Shown here piece after piece: positions 1 through 11,367 of a stretch of 64,000 bases of DNA (position 1 is the first letter of the stretch; the number at the start of each line of letters is the position of its first letter). The stretch covers positions 558,001-622,000 of the forward strand of contig JACDTU010000009.1 of NCBI GenBank assembly GCA_022376465.1. Direction: 5' to 3'. The position numbers and the translations under genes are program-made. Below the pieces are notes generated by a model. It was not told the DNA's origin. It searched no databases and saw only the letters and a program-made list of their open reading frames with translations. The DNA is from Cubamyces lactineus. Its lineage: Eukaryota > Basidiomycota > Agaricomycetes > Polyporales > Polyporaceae.

Positions 1-970
1 TCTGATTCGCGTCGCGCTGCGTCATGCTCACGCCCTCGTAGTCTATAGAGCAGAAGTCAGGAATAGCATTCCTCGCAGAGATGATTCATGACATACCGTG
101 GATCTGCACCATCTGGTCAATCGTCTCAAAGTCGAGCAGCTTGATGCTCTCCTCCATGAACTGTACGCGCCATCTGCGAAAGCGAATGTTGAGCGCTCTC
201 CACACAGCAGCTACAAGGCAGAGAGCCTCGTTCATACCTGATAAACCTCTGTACGTCCCCAAAGACGGCCTTCATGTCCTTCACCGCGCCATACAGGTTG
301 TACGTCACCGGGCGGCCCTCCTTGTCCTTCCCGAACACCTTGCCCAGACGGCCGAACACGTCCTCGTCAAACTTCTCCTGCATGACCTCCTCGATCTTGA
401 ATTCCTCCCGCCAGCGGAGCGTCGCAACGAGCATCTCCGCCGCCTGCTTGACGTCGAGGTTCCGGGCACGCGCAAACTTGGCGAGCACGACCGAGGCCTT
501 CGCGCTTGGCTCCGTCGAGAGTGTAATGCCCCATAGCGTGACCTCAGTCGGCGCAGGCGACGCGTCTGGATATGCTTTCGCGAAGATCTCCGGGAGCTGC
601 GACTGGTAGGCGGCCCCGAACGTACTCTCAGCTTACGTCCCACGTACGGTGTCGGAGGAGATGAGATACTCACGCGCAGCTCCTTGACCGCCTTCCACTC
701 CGCGTCTGTGAACTTCTGAGTAAGCGGGTTCTGTGGCTCCTCGGTGCTCGACGCGTCCGTCTTCTCCGCCGCCGCTGCCTCGGGCTCTGCGGCCTTCGCA
801 GGCTCTGTCAACACCGCTGCCTCCGGTACAGGCTCCGTAGCCACCTCAGGTGCAGCAGTGGGCGCACTCGTAGGCTGCGATTCGGACTGTGGCGCAGCAG
901 TCGCGGTGGCGGCAGCGTCAACGGTGGCGGGCGGAGATACAGGGACAGGCTCGATATTCTCTGTCGACAT
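1..970 (-). CDS. SFH5: SFH5-like phosphatidylinositol transfer protein (CRAL-TRIO), 3' end cut by window edge
   Basis: Sec14-family lipid-transfer protein, expected to move phosphatidylinositol between ER and plasma membrane. The ATG at 970 opens a ~90-residue Pro/Ala/Glu-rich N-terminal tail, followed by the CRAL-TRIO N-terminal helical region (FTDAEWKAVKELR, then LWGITLS and VLAKFARARNLDV) and the start of the lipid-binding domain (GRPVTYNLYGAV, then FMEESIKLLDFETIDQM). I see three GT-AG introns: after KELR near 674, inside the RFIRWR segment near 160-240, and after VQIH near 45-100. Each restores the frame. The rest of the lipid-binding fold lies outside the window. The order low-complexity tail, PVTYNLYG, FMEES fits SFH5 better than Sec14 itself. 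Family assignment is firm; the lipid specificity is inferred from the family. Confidence 0.88.
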
Positions 971-1332
971 GGTTGTAGAGCTGGCTTGCGTGGAGACTTG
1001 ACTTGTACGTGGGTGTTGTCGTGGTGGTAAGAGGGAAAGCAACGTGGACGGAATATAGGCGAGTGTGAGACGAGAAGGAACGTTCTCGGCAGCCTTGTGA
1101 AGGTCGCTTCCAGACGATCGACCGCGGGCCCGGCCATATCTGATAAGATAACGACGCACTGGGGAAGCGGCATATTAATAAGGCGCGCACTCACCAGTAG
1201 CTTTCCCAGTGTACTTGGGCTAGTGCGCATACGTTGTATGAATGCAAACGCCAACAAGTTGCCACTTTACAACATTTTTTGACTTGCCGCTACTCCTACA
1301 AAGCCTCTCAGCCCGCGTTCACGCAGATCTGA
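971..1332. other. Intergenic, SFH5 promoter side
   Basis: Holds the upstream region of SFH5 and the 3' flank of the next minus-strand gene. I see no conserved ORF, RNA gene or clear TATA box. Confidence 0.5.
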
Positions 1333-3476
1333 CTATTGCGATGCGTCCATCTCAACATCTCCCGTCGCAGGGGCCTCAGCACCGCTCTCTGACCTCGCCC
1401 TCTTGATCTCGCGTTCGGCCTCAACTTCGCCAGTGCCCTCTCGGCTCGAACGCTTTTGTTGCTCTTGCTCCTGAATCTTGGCGAGCAGCGCTTTCTTTTT
1501 CTTGAGACGCCCGAGCTCACGTTGAGTGAGTTGCTTGCCATCGCCGTCCAGGGACGCGACTGCTGCTTCTGATAGCGTGTCCCGGACGAGAGGGTCGTGC
1601 TCTGGATCTACGTTCTTGGGTAAAGAAGAAAGCGCGCCGTATAGATCGAGTGTCTTGAGTTCGGCGGGGGTCGCTACTCCAGTCGTATTAGTGATCTCTG
1701 CGGAACACCGAATTGGTAGCCACAATGCAGATTCACCTGTAACAAGACACCGCGAGTTGAGAGCCGTGAGGAGAGGATGCTCGTTGCTAGATGATCTGGA
1801 TAGCTGCACCAAAATGAGTAAATAGCTTGCGAGGGCCCCTCAGCATCGTAGGACGTACTGTTGCATCTTGCCATAAGAGCAGTTGTACAGGCTGCTGCAC
1901 GCCTTCAGGTGCACTGTCTGATGTATTCCATTCCACGTCCAAGAATGTCCAGACGTTCCCCTCTTCATCGACGGTGAAATCCACCACGGGCTTGCCTAGA
2001 TCCACGGCGCGGACAGATGAGGCTAATAGCTTCTCACCGTCTTGGGGGAACGGCGCGTAGAACATGGCAGTCGCGCTTTGAACATCATATTAGAAAACGC
2101 GCATTGAATGACGGAATGCGGACACATACCCGACGGCACTGAAAAGGATAAAACGGCCGTGTTCTTGGCGGTCGACAGAATGAAGTCTATGCACCGCGAA
2201 CACCAGACGGTCCTCGTCTGTATTCGCATGAGACTTGTCAGCACTCTCCTGCGGCACTGCGTCCGCCATCTGTACGTCCGCGTTCCCTGTTGCAGTCTCA
2301 GCCTCTCCGGCCTGCTCAACATCAGCGCTCTCCTCACGCGCCTCCTCCCCGCCCTTCTTCCCTTTGCCTCTTCTCCTGCCCTTGCCCTTGCCCTTGCTTG
2401 TACTCTCAGCGGAGCCCTCTTCGCCGTCGCCTTCGCTATCATTCCAACCCCTGCGCCATTTTGGTGCCTTTACCTTGATGTAGGGTTCCACGGTTTCGAA
2501 GACGGAAACCTCGGAAAGAAGCTTGCCGGACATCCAGTCCCACACTTTGAGCATAGGATCTCCGCCACCGGATACCAATCTTGAAGGGCTAAAGGATGGT
2601 ATGTGCAGAGCAGAGACGAATCTGTTCAGAACGCGAGGTGAGTGTTGGGGCCTTGCATCAGGTCTCGGCAGCTGCACGCACTTCTCGTGTCCCAAGCAAT
2701 ACCGCTCAATGACGTAGCCCTTTGGGAACCAACTGATGCGAATATGCTCGTCGCGATCAGAAGTGATGATGTATTGCTCGTCGGAAGTGAGGAGGTAGGT
2801 TGTCAGCATAGAAGCGTGACCGAGGATGAGGGTGCCGTTGGAGGGATTTTCGTGGGCCGTCAAGGAGCCGCGCTTCGACGCGCCTGCATTGCTCGTTGAC
2901 CGTGTAGCATCCGGATCAGGATGAAGAGGATAACTAGGGCGCGCGTGAGCAACCCGATACGAATTGTATGGAGTGGGCGTGCAGCTCTGACACACCTGAA
3001 GACATCCCCGAATTTATCGCTCACAACGATTGTTTGACCATCGCGCGTGAAGCCAATCTCCGTGGGCTTCTTAGGGAGCTCTCTGCATAGTCACGACGAG
3101 AATTAGCCATTGAAGTCGGTCTCGCGAGATGCGTGCCCATACCGCTCGCTCAGGAGCTTCAACTCGTCCACAAGCTGCCAGACTTTGAGCTTCTTGTCGT
3201 CCCCAGTGGTGATTGCATGGGTGAATGTAGAGTCAACCGCGGCGCATCGTATGGGCCCAGACCCGTTCGACTTTCCGCGATTCTCCTCGCTGAGGTTTGT
3301 AGTGGTGTGGATGATCTCGCCGGTGCTGGCTCGGACAGACTTAGCCGACCATTACGAGAGGCGCAGTCCAATGCGACGTACTTGGTGTTCAGGACATGAA
3401 AGTGCTGCCCTGCGACTGCGAGTGCCTTTTCCTGGGTCTGGGCGAAAAGGAGGCTGGAATACGGAAAGTCTGGCAT
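1333..3476 (-). CDS. TRM82: TRM82/WDR4-like WD40 subunit of the tRNA (guanine-N7) methyltransferase
   Basis: Non-catalytic WD40 partner of Trm8, needed for m7G46 formation in tRNAs. The chosen ATG at 3476 begins MPDFPYSSLLFAQTQEKALA. Further WD-type blades are visible in separate exons: AAVDSTFTHAITTGDDKKLK, IGFTRDGQTIVVSDKFGDVF, LTSDEQYIITSDRDEHIRIS with FPKGYVIERYCLGHEK, and FSPSRLVSGGGDPMLKVWDW. The exon around 2240-2440 carries a long charged insert (KGKGKGRRRGKGKKGG followed by an acidic stretch) inside the propeller, longer than I expect for the family. The C-terminus (ALNSRCL, LYGALSSLPKNVD, LGRLKKKKALLAKIQEQE) is a basic/acidic tail. At least four short introns are needed. The SDRDEHIRIS and WFPKGYVIE signatures make the call strong. 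The tRNA-Asp gene 130 bp upstream is probably a chance neighbour. Confidence 0.9.
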
Positions 3477-3607
3477 GTTGCCCAATGCCGACGGATACAA
3501 GCTCAGGCTCCTCACTGTCGGTGGAAAGAATTACTGTGCGTATGCAGAGAAGAAAGGGCTGGCTGGCCCTCCACTGGCATGGGCCCACTTGCAGGGTAAC
3601 TAGCAGT

Positions 3608-3690
3608 TCTCTGTTAGTATATCGGTTAGTACACGCGCTTGTCAGTTCTGCTGATCGCGCGAAAGCGGGGTTCGACTCCCCGACAGAGAG
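3608..3690 (+). tRNA. trnD-GTC: tRNA-Asp (GTC) with an 11-nt intron
   Basis: Complete cloverleaf: acceptor TCTCTGT (3608-3614) pairs with ACAGAGA (3683-3689), discriminator G at 3690. The D arm is GTAT/GTAC, the anticodon stem CGCGC (3634-3638) pairs with GCGCG (3657-3661), and the T arm is CGGGG-TTCGACT-CCCCG. The anticodon GTC is at 3641-3643. An 11-nt intron (3645-3655) sits at the canonical position after base 37, giving a mature loop TTGTCAC and a 72-nt mature body. A T5 run at 3694-3698 is a likely Pol III terminator. Confidence 0.95.
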
Positions 3691-3850
3691 TACCTTTTTG
3701 CGCTTCTTCAACAATGAGAATGACACAGGCGAGTACGTCTGAATCGAACCTCACGAAGCCCGAAGCCTGCATCGCACAATTCAGAAGTCCAGTACAACTA
3801 ACTCCCTATCAACACAAGAATACTTTGAAACTATGCTGCATACATAACAC

Positions 3851-3871
3851 GACTCCCGACTCCCGACTCCC
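3851..3871. repeat. (GACTCCC)x3 microsatellite
   Basis: Three perfect 7-nt units lie in the spacer between the tRNA-Asp gene and the 3' end of the aspartic protease gene. No function is apparent. Confidence 0.9.
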
Positions 3872-3932
3872 ACTGTCAAAAGTGCCGCTTCCCAAGCCTT
3901 CAGGATTGTCGTCAATCACGCCCTGGAAGGTC

Positions 3933-5807
3933 CTAGTTGGACGTGGCCCACGTCGACGGAGAGTTCGCGACGCCAACACGGTTGTTCTGTGTATCGAACA
4001 CAGCGTAGAACCGCTCCATAAACATCATCCCGTTGACGATGTCCATGCCTGAGCCGGAATAAGTACCAATGTCTGCGATGATGAGGTACAAGAGGTCTGA
4101 GCTGCCTCCGATGGCGCTGTTCAATTCACGCTGCAGAATGATTAAGCTTTATAAACATCGCGATGGCGTCGTGATAGACAGTGAGCCTTACCGGCCAGAT
4201 CTGTGCATTGGCAGTGAACTCGAAGACGGCCTGTGCAGTACTCGTGTGATGAGCGCGTGCTCGTCGTACAGTGATATAAGATGCGTACACCATTGATTAT
4301 AAAGAACATGCTCTCGAGGTTGTCATATTGGGCAAATGTGATGCTGTAGAGCTGTGTGACCTCGTCGTATACACCGCCGACTAGTGACATGTAGGATAGA
4401 AAAGCATCTACAAGAAGTCTTCGTCAGTGAAATGGGGGTATGCAAGCAGTAAGCAATGGGAGATCTACCTGTAGCGAGAAGGACCAAAGTCGTGCCAACA
4501 TCAAAGACGCCCGGGTTGTTATTGAGGAGTATCTCAAAATCCCCATAGCGGAGAACTTGATCAACCCCAAAGTACTTCGACGATGGGAAGGTCCGCGTGA
4601 TAGGACTTGTGGGGCGTGAGAAAACTAGAGAATATACGCGCGACATCAAGGGCGCTGCTTACGCATATGTGAGAGCCCCCACAAATTTGTCAGGATCGGT
4701 ACCGCCGAACGTCAGCTCGCCGATCCGTCCTACGGTAGCAGGCACAAAGGATAGCGAGACCATCTCTGACGTGATAATGCCTTGGAAGTACAGATTTTCG
4801 GTCACTGTAGACACACAGATATATGTGAGTGGGCTACAAAATTGTAGCAGTTTAGAAATATCTACTCACCGGTTGGGACCGAGGAGGTACTGTCTGGAGT
4901 CAATGACCCAACAGTCAGATCGGAGGGTCCCAACCTACATACAGAGGGTCAGTCAGCGGCTATACCCGGTCCTCGTAGGCACGCATGAAACGTACCCAAG
5001 AACGCCATCGTAGGGCGCGAAGTCGGTTGATTCCAAGGCGATGCCGATGGATTGACCAAGTATGCTCAGCCCTGGACTCAGTTCTACCGTGTCGGTGAAT
5101 TCCACACCTGCATTGCTTGACGCATTAGCATGCTGTCTACCCAAGACCATGGTAGATGACAAGGCACTCACCCGACATGAATTCGCCGTATCCGTAGTCT
5201 ACCGCCTAGAAGTCCAGAGGAGGGATACCGTTGCCTCAAATATTCACTGTGATCCATATGCTCAGTATGCGTACCACAGTATCGCGTGTCGGCCTGCTGC
5301 TCGGAGTTTCCACATATGACTGCTTTGCACCTATCCACGTATTGGCGCTGCCGGTGTCAACAATTAAATTATCTGTAAGCGCGGGTTGATGTTCAGGTAG
5401 CCAGCGGGTCAGCATCGAAAGTGCGTACAGCTGGTTGGTGGTGTGCCTATGCCGACCTATGATACAACTCTGCTCAGGCTGCGGACCGACGCGGCGATGT
5501 CGTTCTCCTAGCCACTCACGGTCGCAATATACGTGTTGAGAACGCTGTCTATTGGGTCACTTCCGACCTGGGATGAAGGAGGTAGCACGGTCCCGTTGGC
5601 TCGTGCTATGGCTCGTGCACGTAGGTTGCGTGCTCGCGCTTGATCGCGCTGCAGCATCTTGCCCGACCCGGTGAAGTTGAAGCGCTTCGCGATAGGCAAA
5701 GTCACCAAGTTGTTCAGTACTGCTGTTCTAGGAACTGCCTGCACGGCGATGCTAGCAACTTGTAACAGCACTAGAAGTATAGATAGTGAGGGCGAGTGCT
5801 TGGGCAT
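3933..5807 (-). CDS. Secreted aspartic protease, polyporopepsin-like (A1 family)
   Basis: Secreted pepsin-type endopeptidase. The ATG at 5807 starts a signal peptide (hydrophobic SILLVLLQVASIAVQAV) and a basic propeptide (MLQRDQARARNLRARA). The mature region has TVGIGTPPTSYNLIVDTGSA followed by NTWIG, with the first catalytic Asp at 5356-5358. It continues with AVDYGYGEFMSG, FTDTVELSPGLSILGQSIG (flap side), IGELTFGG and the second Asp region FDVGTTLVLLAT. The C-terminal end is MDIVNGMMFMERFYAVFD, as in polyporopepsins. At least seven short introns are needed. The second active-site triad reads D-V-G (Val codon 4497-4499) where the family has D-T/S-G; this would remove one hydroxyl of the fireman's-grip network and could lower activity. 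Otherwise the gene looks intact. Family call is strong; activity is uncertain. Confidence 0.9.
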
Positions 5808-5883
5808 CGTGATTGTTTAGGAGAGTGCTTGGAAACCAGCTGGGGGCCGCTCTAAGTGAGGGAAGTGAATTGAGTGTTGAGCC

Positions 5884-5889
5884 TATATA
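5884..5889 (-). promoter_or_regulatory. TATA box of the aspartic protease gene
   Basis: TATATA about 77 nt upstream of the protease ATG, a plausible distance for a fungal TATA promoter. Confidence 0.55.
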
Positions 5890-6087
5890 GCAGACAGTAC
5901 TCAACAGCGGACTTATCAGAATCATACCTCAATCGTGCCTGCTCACAGGCGAACTCGCTCCTCTCCGATGGACGGAGGGTGTAAACGATAGTACCCGTGA
6001 GCCTGGCATCATATATACTGAGAAGCCACCCGGATCACGGTGGAAGCGTCGTAGCGCATGAATCTTATCGCCTTCGGAACGATTGCG

Positions 6088-6540
6088 CTAACTGTGGATT
6101 ATGATCAGCGTCAAGTACTGAACGCGGGTTACACAATCAGCGAGCGGCGGCGAGAGACACTCTAATTCTGCAATGGACAGAGTAACGGTATTGTCGAGTG
6201 CTGTTGTCGTTGGAAGCAGGTTGACGAGGACGTCGGTCGTATGAGAAAGCACCAGGAGAGAACAGTGAGAACTTGGACAGCAACACCCGTATGGTACAGA
6301 GGCGCACGTCTGGTTTTGAGCTTGCAGGCTGTTCGGAAACACGTTGGAAGCGGAGAGGTACGCTCAGATACCTATCAGTGAGTATTCCATCAGCGTCACC
6401 TTTGTTCCTGCTCACACGCAGTCCTACCATTCTCCGGTGGACGGAGAATATGCGAGCCGATGGTAACTGTACGCCTGACACCGTTTGTATTGAGAAGCGC
6501 ATACGGATCACGGTGGAAGCGTCGTAGGGCATGCCCAGAC
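6088..6540 (-). pseudogene. Decayed tandem duplicate of the protease promoter and signal-peptide exon
   Basis: Two parts match the neighbouring protease locus in the same order and orientation, about 450-475 bp apart. The translated segment CSLLVLSHTTDVLVNLL then TTTALDNTVTLSIAEL resembles the protease start SILLVLLQVASIAV then RTAVLNNLVTLPIAK. Upstream, 6504-6533 matches 6031-6060 with one mismatch in 30, and the flanking bases (CCTGCTCACA and GGACGGAG blocks) also correspond. No start ATG at the equivalent place, no downstream catalytic exons and no open frame remain. I read this as a partial tandem duplication that has decayed. It occupies most of the spacer before the S28 peptidase gene. 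Confidence 0.6.
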
Positions 6541-6629
6541 TGAGCGAGGATAGCATATTCGACGGGGTCGAGCTCACTGTAGAGGAGAATGCACGAGTTT
6601 GATCTTCAGAGACGATGCCCAATGTGTCC

Positions 6630-8770
6630 TCATGCGTGGAGAACCATCTCTCCACCCAACTTCATGGAGTCCGCCTTTTGCCCGAAGCACGGAAGCCATT
6701 CGTCGAGTGCGAGCTCGAAGAGTCCCAAGCCGGAATAGAATGGCTCTTGGGACACAGGGCTATAAAAGCCCACAGTTTTGAAGTCGGTATGGTTCGCGTC
6801 TGGCGTTAGGAGCACTCGCAGATCCGATACATGCACCATGTTGGCATGCGTGAGTCCGAAGAAGGATGGAAAGTCCGGTGAAATGTTGCAGCTGTTACAT
6901 CCGTGACCTCTGAGTTGACATTCATGCTGACCACAACAAGGCATTCACTCACCGAGGTACTGCCACGCTAGGCGTACGCATAGGTGAGTTGGACTCGATG
7001 GACGCTAGCCCCATCGTCCTCCAAGGGTCGACTTGATACAAGAGTGAGCTTGTATACATTGCAGCGGGCAGTCTGCGAAGTGCTTACATTCTCCGTTGGT
7101 GAACAGTACATTCGACGGCGTCATGTTCCATCCCCCGTATTTGTTCACCTTGTCTACTGCTGGCGACGGGGGGAGCCCTTGAGGAAAGGCGCTGTTACAT
7201 TCCTCTTGGAAACGCTCGAGAGACCGGAAGGACGTCTCGATTGACAGGGGGTTATTGGGATCTCCTCGCTGGTAGAACCCTAGAACGTTCTATCAGATCG
7301 CGCCTGCCGCTGCAAGCCTGCGCTTACCATATTCTGAACAATACTGTCGCATCCAGGACCTGTCCTGGACAGGATCGTCTGCATCACCTGGGATGGCATC
7401 GTAGTTGACCACCTCGATGGCTGCGAGGAAAGCGTCCGACGCGACGTCGATACCGATGTTAGAAGCGAGACCGGTCTCAAAGGGCGTAATGGTGAAGTTC
7501 CGTGTCTCCAAAACGTTACAGAACGGCAAGACCGAGGCATCGAATCCGTAATACTACAAATAAGGTCAGCCGTGCGATCAGTGCACCAAGTGAACAGGCG
7601 TACCTGGTAGAAGTTCAATGGATCCATCAGCACCCCCGCCGCACTCACGTCGCTCGCGTTTGCAGCCTGCTCTTTCGTGATCTCGTTAGAACGTGCGCTC
7701 AACAACCTGTACTTCAGGTCCGCCGTCTCCCGTGCCGTTCTGCAGCGTGTCGTCGACGAAGCGCGTCACGGCGACCCAATCCGCTGAGCAGTTGCGTGTG
7801 AGGCTGCGTTCGGCGGCCTTGTAGTACGCAGCCATGTCGACCTGCGCGTGCACGGGCGCTGAGGAGGCCCAAACTGCGAAGATTGTCTCGGGGTTCCGCA
7901 CGCGAAGGAGAGCGCCGCGTACGCCTGGGTAAGAACCCCCAAGCCATATCCAAGGAGTATTCGATGGATGAAGAGAACTCGACGGATCCGCAGCGTTTGA
8001 GCTGGCGTTTGAGTTCTTGGGGCCATGTACGTGCGAAAGCGAGAACCTGTTCGCAAAGTAGACGACATCTTCCAGTGCTTGGTCAGTAGTGAGGAACTGC
8101 CACTGTTCCGCTGTCGTGTTCTCCTGTAGGACAGCATAATTTCAGAATGAGTGCACTCGGGTCGTCGACTTCAACAAGACGCTTACATTGACAGGGAATG
8201 GCAGGGAGTCCCCATAGTAGCGATGCTCCCACAAAATGGCAACTCCGTTGTAGCGCTTCGCCAGACGCATGGTTGCAGACAGCCCATGGTATTCCTGTAG
8301 ATAGTACGGCAGGAGCGGTTCGGCGTTTTGCTCCCCGGAGTCGAACACTAAGAAGTAGGATCAATTCTGGTCCGGTTGACGCCAAGAGACCCGCTCACAG
8401 GCTATAGTAACGGTGTGTACTTACAGAAGACAGGACCTCCTAACTTATAGTACGTGTCGTTGACCCAGTATCTATTGTTGAAAGTACCTGGGGTGCCGCC
8501 GAAATGGTCTAGAGGCATCTATCCCACAGCAGGTGAACATCCACGTTGTTCACTAATATTAACGACATACTCGCTCACCTCGAAGAAGAGCGCATCGTTT
8601 TTAGCGGGAGCTTCTGCAGTGTCTCCATCCACGCGCGGGAGGTGCTCCAAGAAACGCATGGAGGGCGCGAAGCTTGCCACCACGAAACTGCACAAGCACA
8701 GGAGGGTCAATATAGTCCCGGGCCCATTACAGGGCACTCCAAATCGTAGCAGAAGGCTGTGGGAGATCAT
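6630..8770 (-). CDS. Peptidase family S28 serine carboxypeptidase / prolyl peptidase
   Basis: Secreted serine peptidase of the Pro-X carboxypeptidase/DPP2 clan, expected to release residues next to proline. The ATG at 8770 (MISHSLLLRF) is followed by a hydrophobic stretch ILTLLCLCSFVVASF acting as signal peptide or anchor. Then come MPLDHFGGTPGTFNNRYWVN, GGPVF, LEHRYYG-type WEHRYYGDSLPF, TTDQALEDVVYFAN, the nucleophile motif WLGGSYPG, VDPWRTMG with the probable catalytic Asp (near 7017-7037), and MVHVSDLR with the probable catalytic His. The order and spacing match full-length S28 enzymes. About nine short introns are needed. The C-terminus FYSGLGLFELALDEWLPCFG is typical of fungal members. 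All triad residues are present, so activity is likely. The alternative upstream GTG in frame was not used. Confidence 0.9.
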
Positions 8771-9097
8771 TGCGGTGTGTAGTTGCACTGAACCTCATAC
8801 CCTACTCGCTGCATGCATCGCATTTATGGGACTACGCCGGGAAAGCGCCTCCATACCTAAGCGATAGAACATCGTTAGAAGGAGATAAGGGAGGTAGCAT
8901 GACGTTGCTTCTTAAGTTCGCCCACACGATGCCGCGGGCGAGGTCGTAACGGCGACGGCCCGCCGTCCCGCCACGGGACCGGTAGTACGCCACTGGAGTC
9001 GGACGTCCAAGAAGTGGTCCTGGTAAAGCAAATCATGAATATGCGATAGTGTACAAATGCGCGATTCAGCGGTGGCCTTCTGGGTTGTATCTAGAGC
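8771..9097. other. Intergenic, S28 peptidase promoter
   Basis: Short spacer between two minus-strand genes. It contains a GC-rich patch around 8930-8980. I see no ORF, RNA gene or clear TATA element. Confidence 0.5.
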
Positions 9098-11367
9098 TCA
9101 CGCCGAAGCCGGAGACGCAGAGCTAGGTGGTGTGATACCATAGCGTTCCTTCTCCCACTCTGCCCACTCGAACACGGGCAGAGGATGCGCCTCAGTGTTA
9201 AACACCCATCGGTCCAGGGGTATCAGCTCTTCGTCTTGGAACAGCAGATAGAGGTATTTCAACCTATATAGCAGTAGAGAGCTACCCTTAGCACGATTCA
9301 ACGAATTGATGTTGTGAAGATTACTCACGTCTCGGCTGTGAAGAAACTGAGCAAAATCCCTAGGTTAGGTGGTTCGATGACTAAAAGTAGCGCCAAGGCG
9401 TACCTCGGCATTTCGTCCTTTAGCGGAGCGGGTATCCTGTCGACATTGAAGACGCTAGCGTACCCGCTCGCCGTCTTCGCATGCTTCTCAATGGCCTCGA
9501 ATACAGACCAACCACGCTCCCGCCAAACCTCATCGCCCGTCGTCCGCCACAAGATATAAAAGCTTTCCACCGTCTGAGAAGACAACGTCAACGACAGCGA
9601 AGCGCGAGCCACCACGGTCACCTACCTCCGGTCTGAGCAAATACGCAGTCTTCATCGCGTGATAGTCCCGTTCCGAGGAATCCTTCGCAGGAGGAGCCTC
9701 CGCTAGCCCTGGGGGCACACCGCCAGGACGTCCCATCTGCTCCCACTCCGCCACCAGATCGAACCATCGCCCACCGTGCGGGTGCGCCTCGTCCGCGGGC
9801 ATGTGCGTCATGTGCATCTCATCCGGGCCCAGTCCCGTCGCTTGGTCTGCGTACGTGAGCCAGCAGGTGTACGCGAGACCTTGCGCAGCCCACTTGTGCA
9901 GCTCGCGGTCGCGGTCGGAGAGCGCGAGTGTGTGTGCGCCGAGGGCGAGCAGCCCAGGGAGGAAGCAGGAGAGGTGCTCAAAGGTGTGGCTGGGCTTGGA
10001 GTTGATCGTGTCGGTGACGTAGAGGAGTTGTCTGTTGGGTGTGATATATAAGAGGTTCTTGATGATGGCTTCGGCGTCACGAAGATCTGTTCGATATAGA
10101 CGTGAGGGTTCGTCGATGTGCGAAGGTAGCATTGTATGGGCCTACAGAGATCGCGAGCTTTAGGCTCGGATTTGCCGGTGAGCAGCCACTGCTTGAGCAG
10201 GTACTCGTGAGCGCTGTCAGCAAACGCGCCCACAGAGAACTGATCTGGAATCAGACATGTATTAGATCGGTAAGTGTGCCGCAGTTGTATGGACTTACTG
10301 TTGAGCGGCTTGCCGGTCAAGAGGTTCCATTTGGTAGGGAACTCGCCATTCGTGATGCTCGCCATGTCCATGAGGTCCATGATCCGCTCGACCTGTAGAT
10401 GCGCAATAGGATTAAGAAGTTCCGTAAGGATGTCATGCATAGCTGACCTTTTCAAAATACTCTCGGCGTCCGGTCAAATGCGCTAGGTACTTGTACTCCA
10501 TCTGGCAGCTGAGCGCTTCTGCCCAAAGGACGCTGGAGCCCGACCAGCCCGTCCTCGTCTTCCCACTGTGAGACCGGTCCGTGTCAATACACGCCTGACG
10601 GTCACACCTGCATTACTCACGAGACGGTGTTCACGGCGTACATGGGGAGCCCATGCGTGGTGTTGAACGCCGGCAACAGCATGGTACCCAAGTCATCCGC
10701 ACGAGAAAGCAAGATAGGTTCTCCGGATATTGCGTATGCGGACAATAGTCCACCTAGGTATCGGATAACGGTCTCGAAGAAGGGCGCATAAGAACCCTTC
10801 AAGCTAGATGAGCCATATTACGAGAGGTCGGCCGGCTCATCCTGCATACCTCTCGAAGAGCAAATGTCATGTTGGCTATAACAGGGATGGTCTTCTGGAA
10901 TTCATCATGCAAGCCCATGATGAGCATCGTGTCCAAGCTATCGACCAACGTCAAACGCCAGCCATTGAAACTGGCTAGAAGTTGAGATTGTTGTACGAGT
11001 GGTATACGAGTACGACGTACTTGTCAACGGAACCGTTGAACACTGGCAACAATTCGTCGTGTGTCCCAGCGTACTCCTGGTACCCCTGCCATGCATGCGA
11101 GAAGGCGTCTCTCACCGCGTCTGCACGCTTGGACCATCTAGCATCCGGTCGGCCATGAGGGTTATGAGGGCTTCCTGCGACAGGCGGTGGTGAGTGCCAT
11201 GCGCCGCCCAAATGTGGGAATTGATGATGATTGTGCTCGTCGGAGTGAGGGCCATTGTATAACGAGTGATCGTTAACGCCGAAGTGGGCGAAAGCCCAAA
11301 GCAGGAGAGTAGCCGTTGCCCCGATGGGTAAGAAGCGGTACATCTTCTTGGTCCTTAGGAGATCCAT
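9098..11367 (-). CDS. GH47 alpha-mannosidase (class I mannosyl-oligosaccharide 1,2-alpha-mannosidase)
   Basis: Trims alpha-1,2-linked mannose from N-glycans in the ER/Golgi. The ATG at 11367 gives [20 protein letters not shown] and a single hydrophobic anchor near residues 10-28, the type II topology of these enzymes; an upstream in-frame start would bury the anchor. Landmarks in order: [69 protein letters not shown] segment, [53 protein letters not shown] (joined across two introns near 9270-9400) and a C-terminal [10 protein letters not shown]. These are the conserved GH47 motifs, and no break is seen. Around ten short introns. ER versus Golgi subtype cannot be decided. Confidence 0.92.

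Noticed and set aside
305..1159. 284-codon frame continuing past the SFH5 first exon
   Set aside because: After KELR it becomes Arg/Ser-rich read-through of an intron and of another frame.
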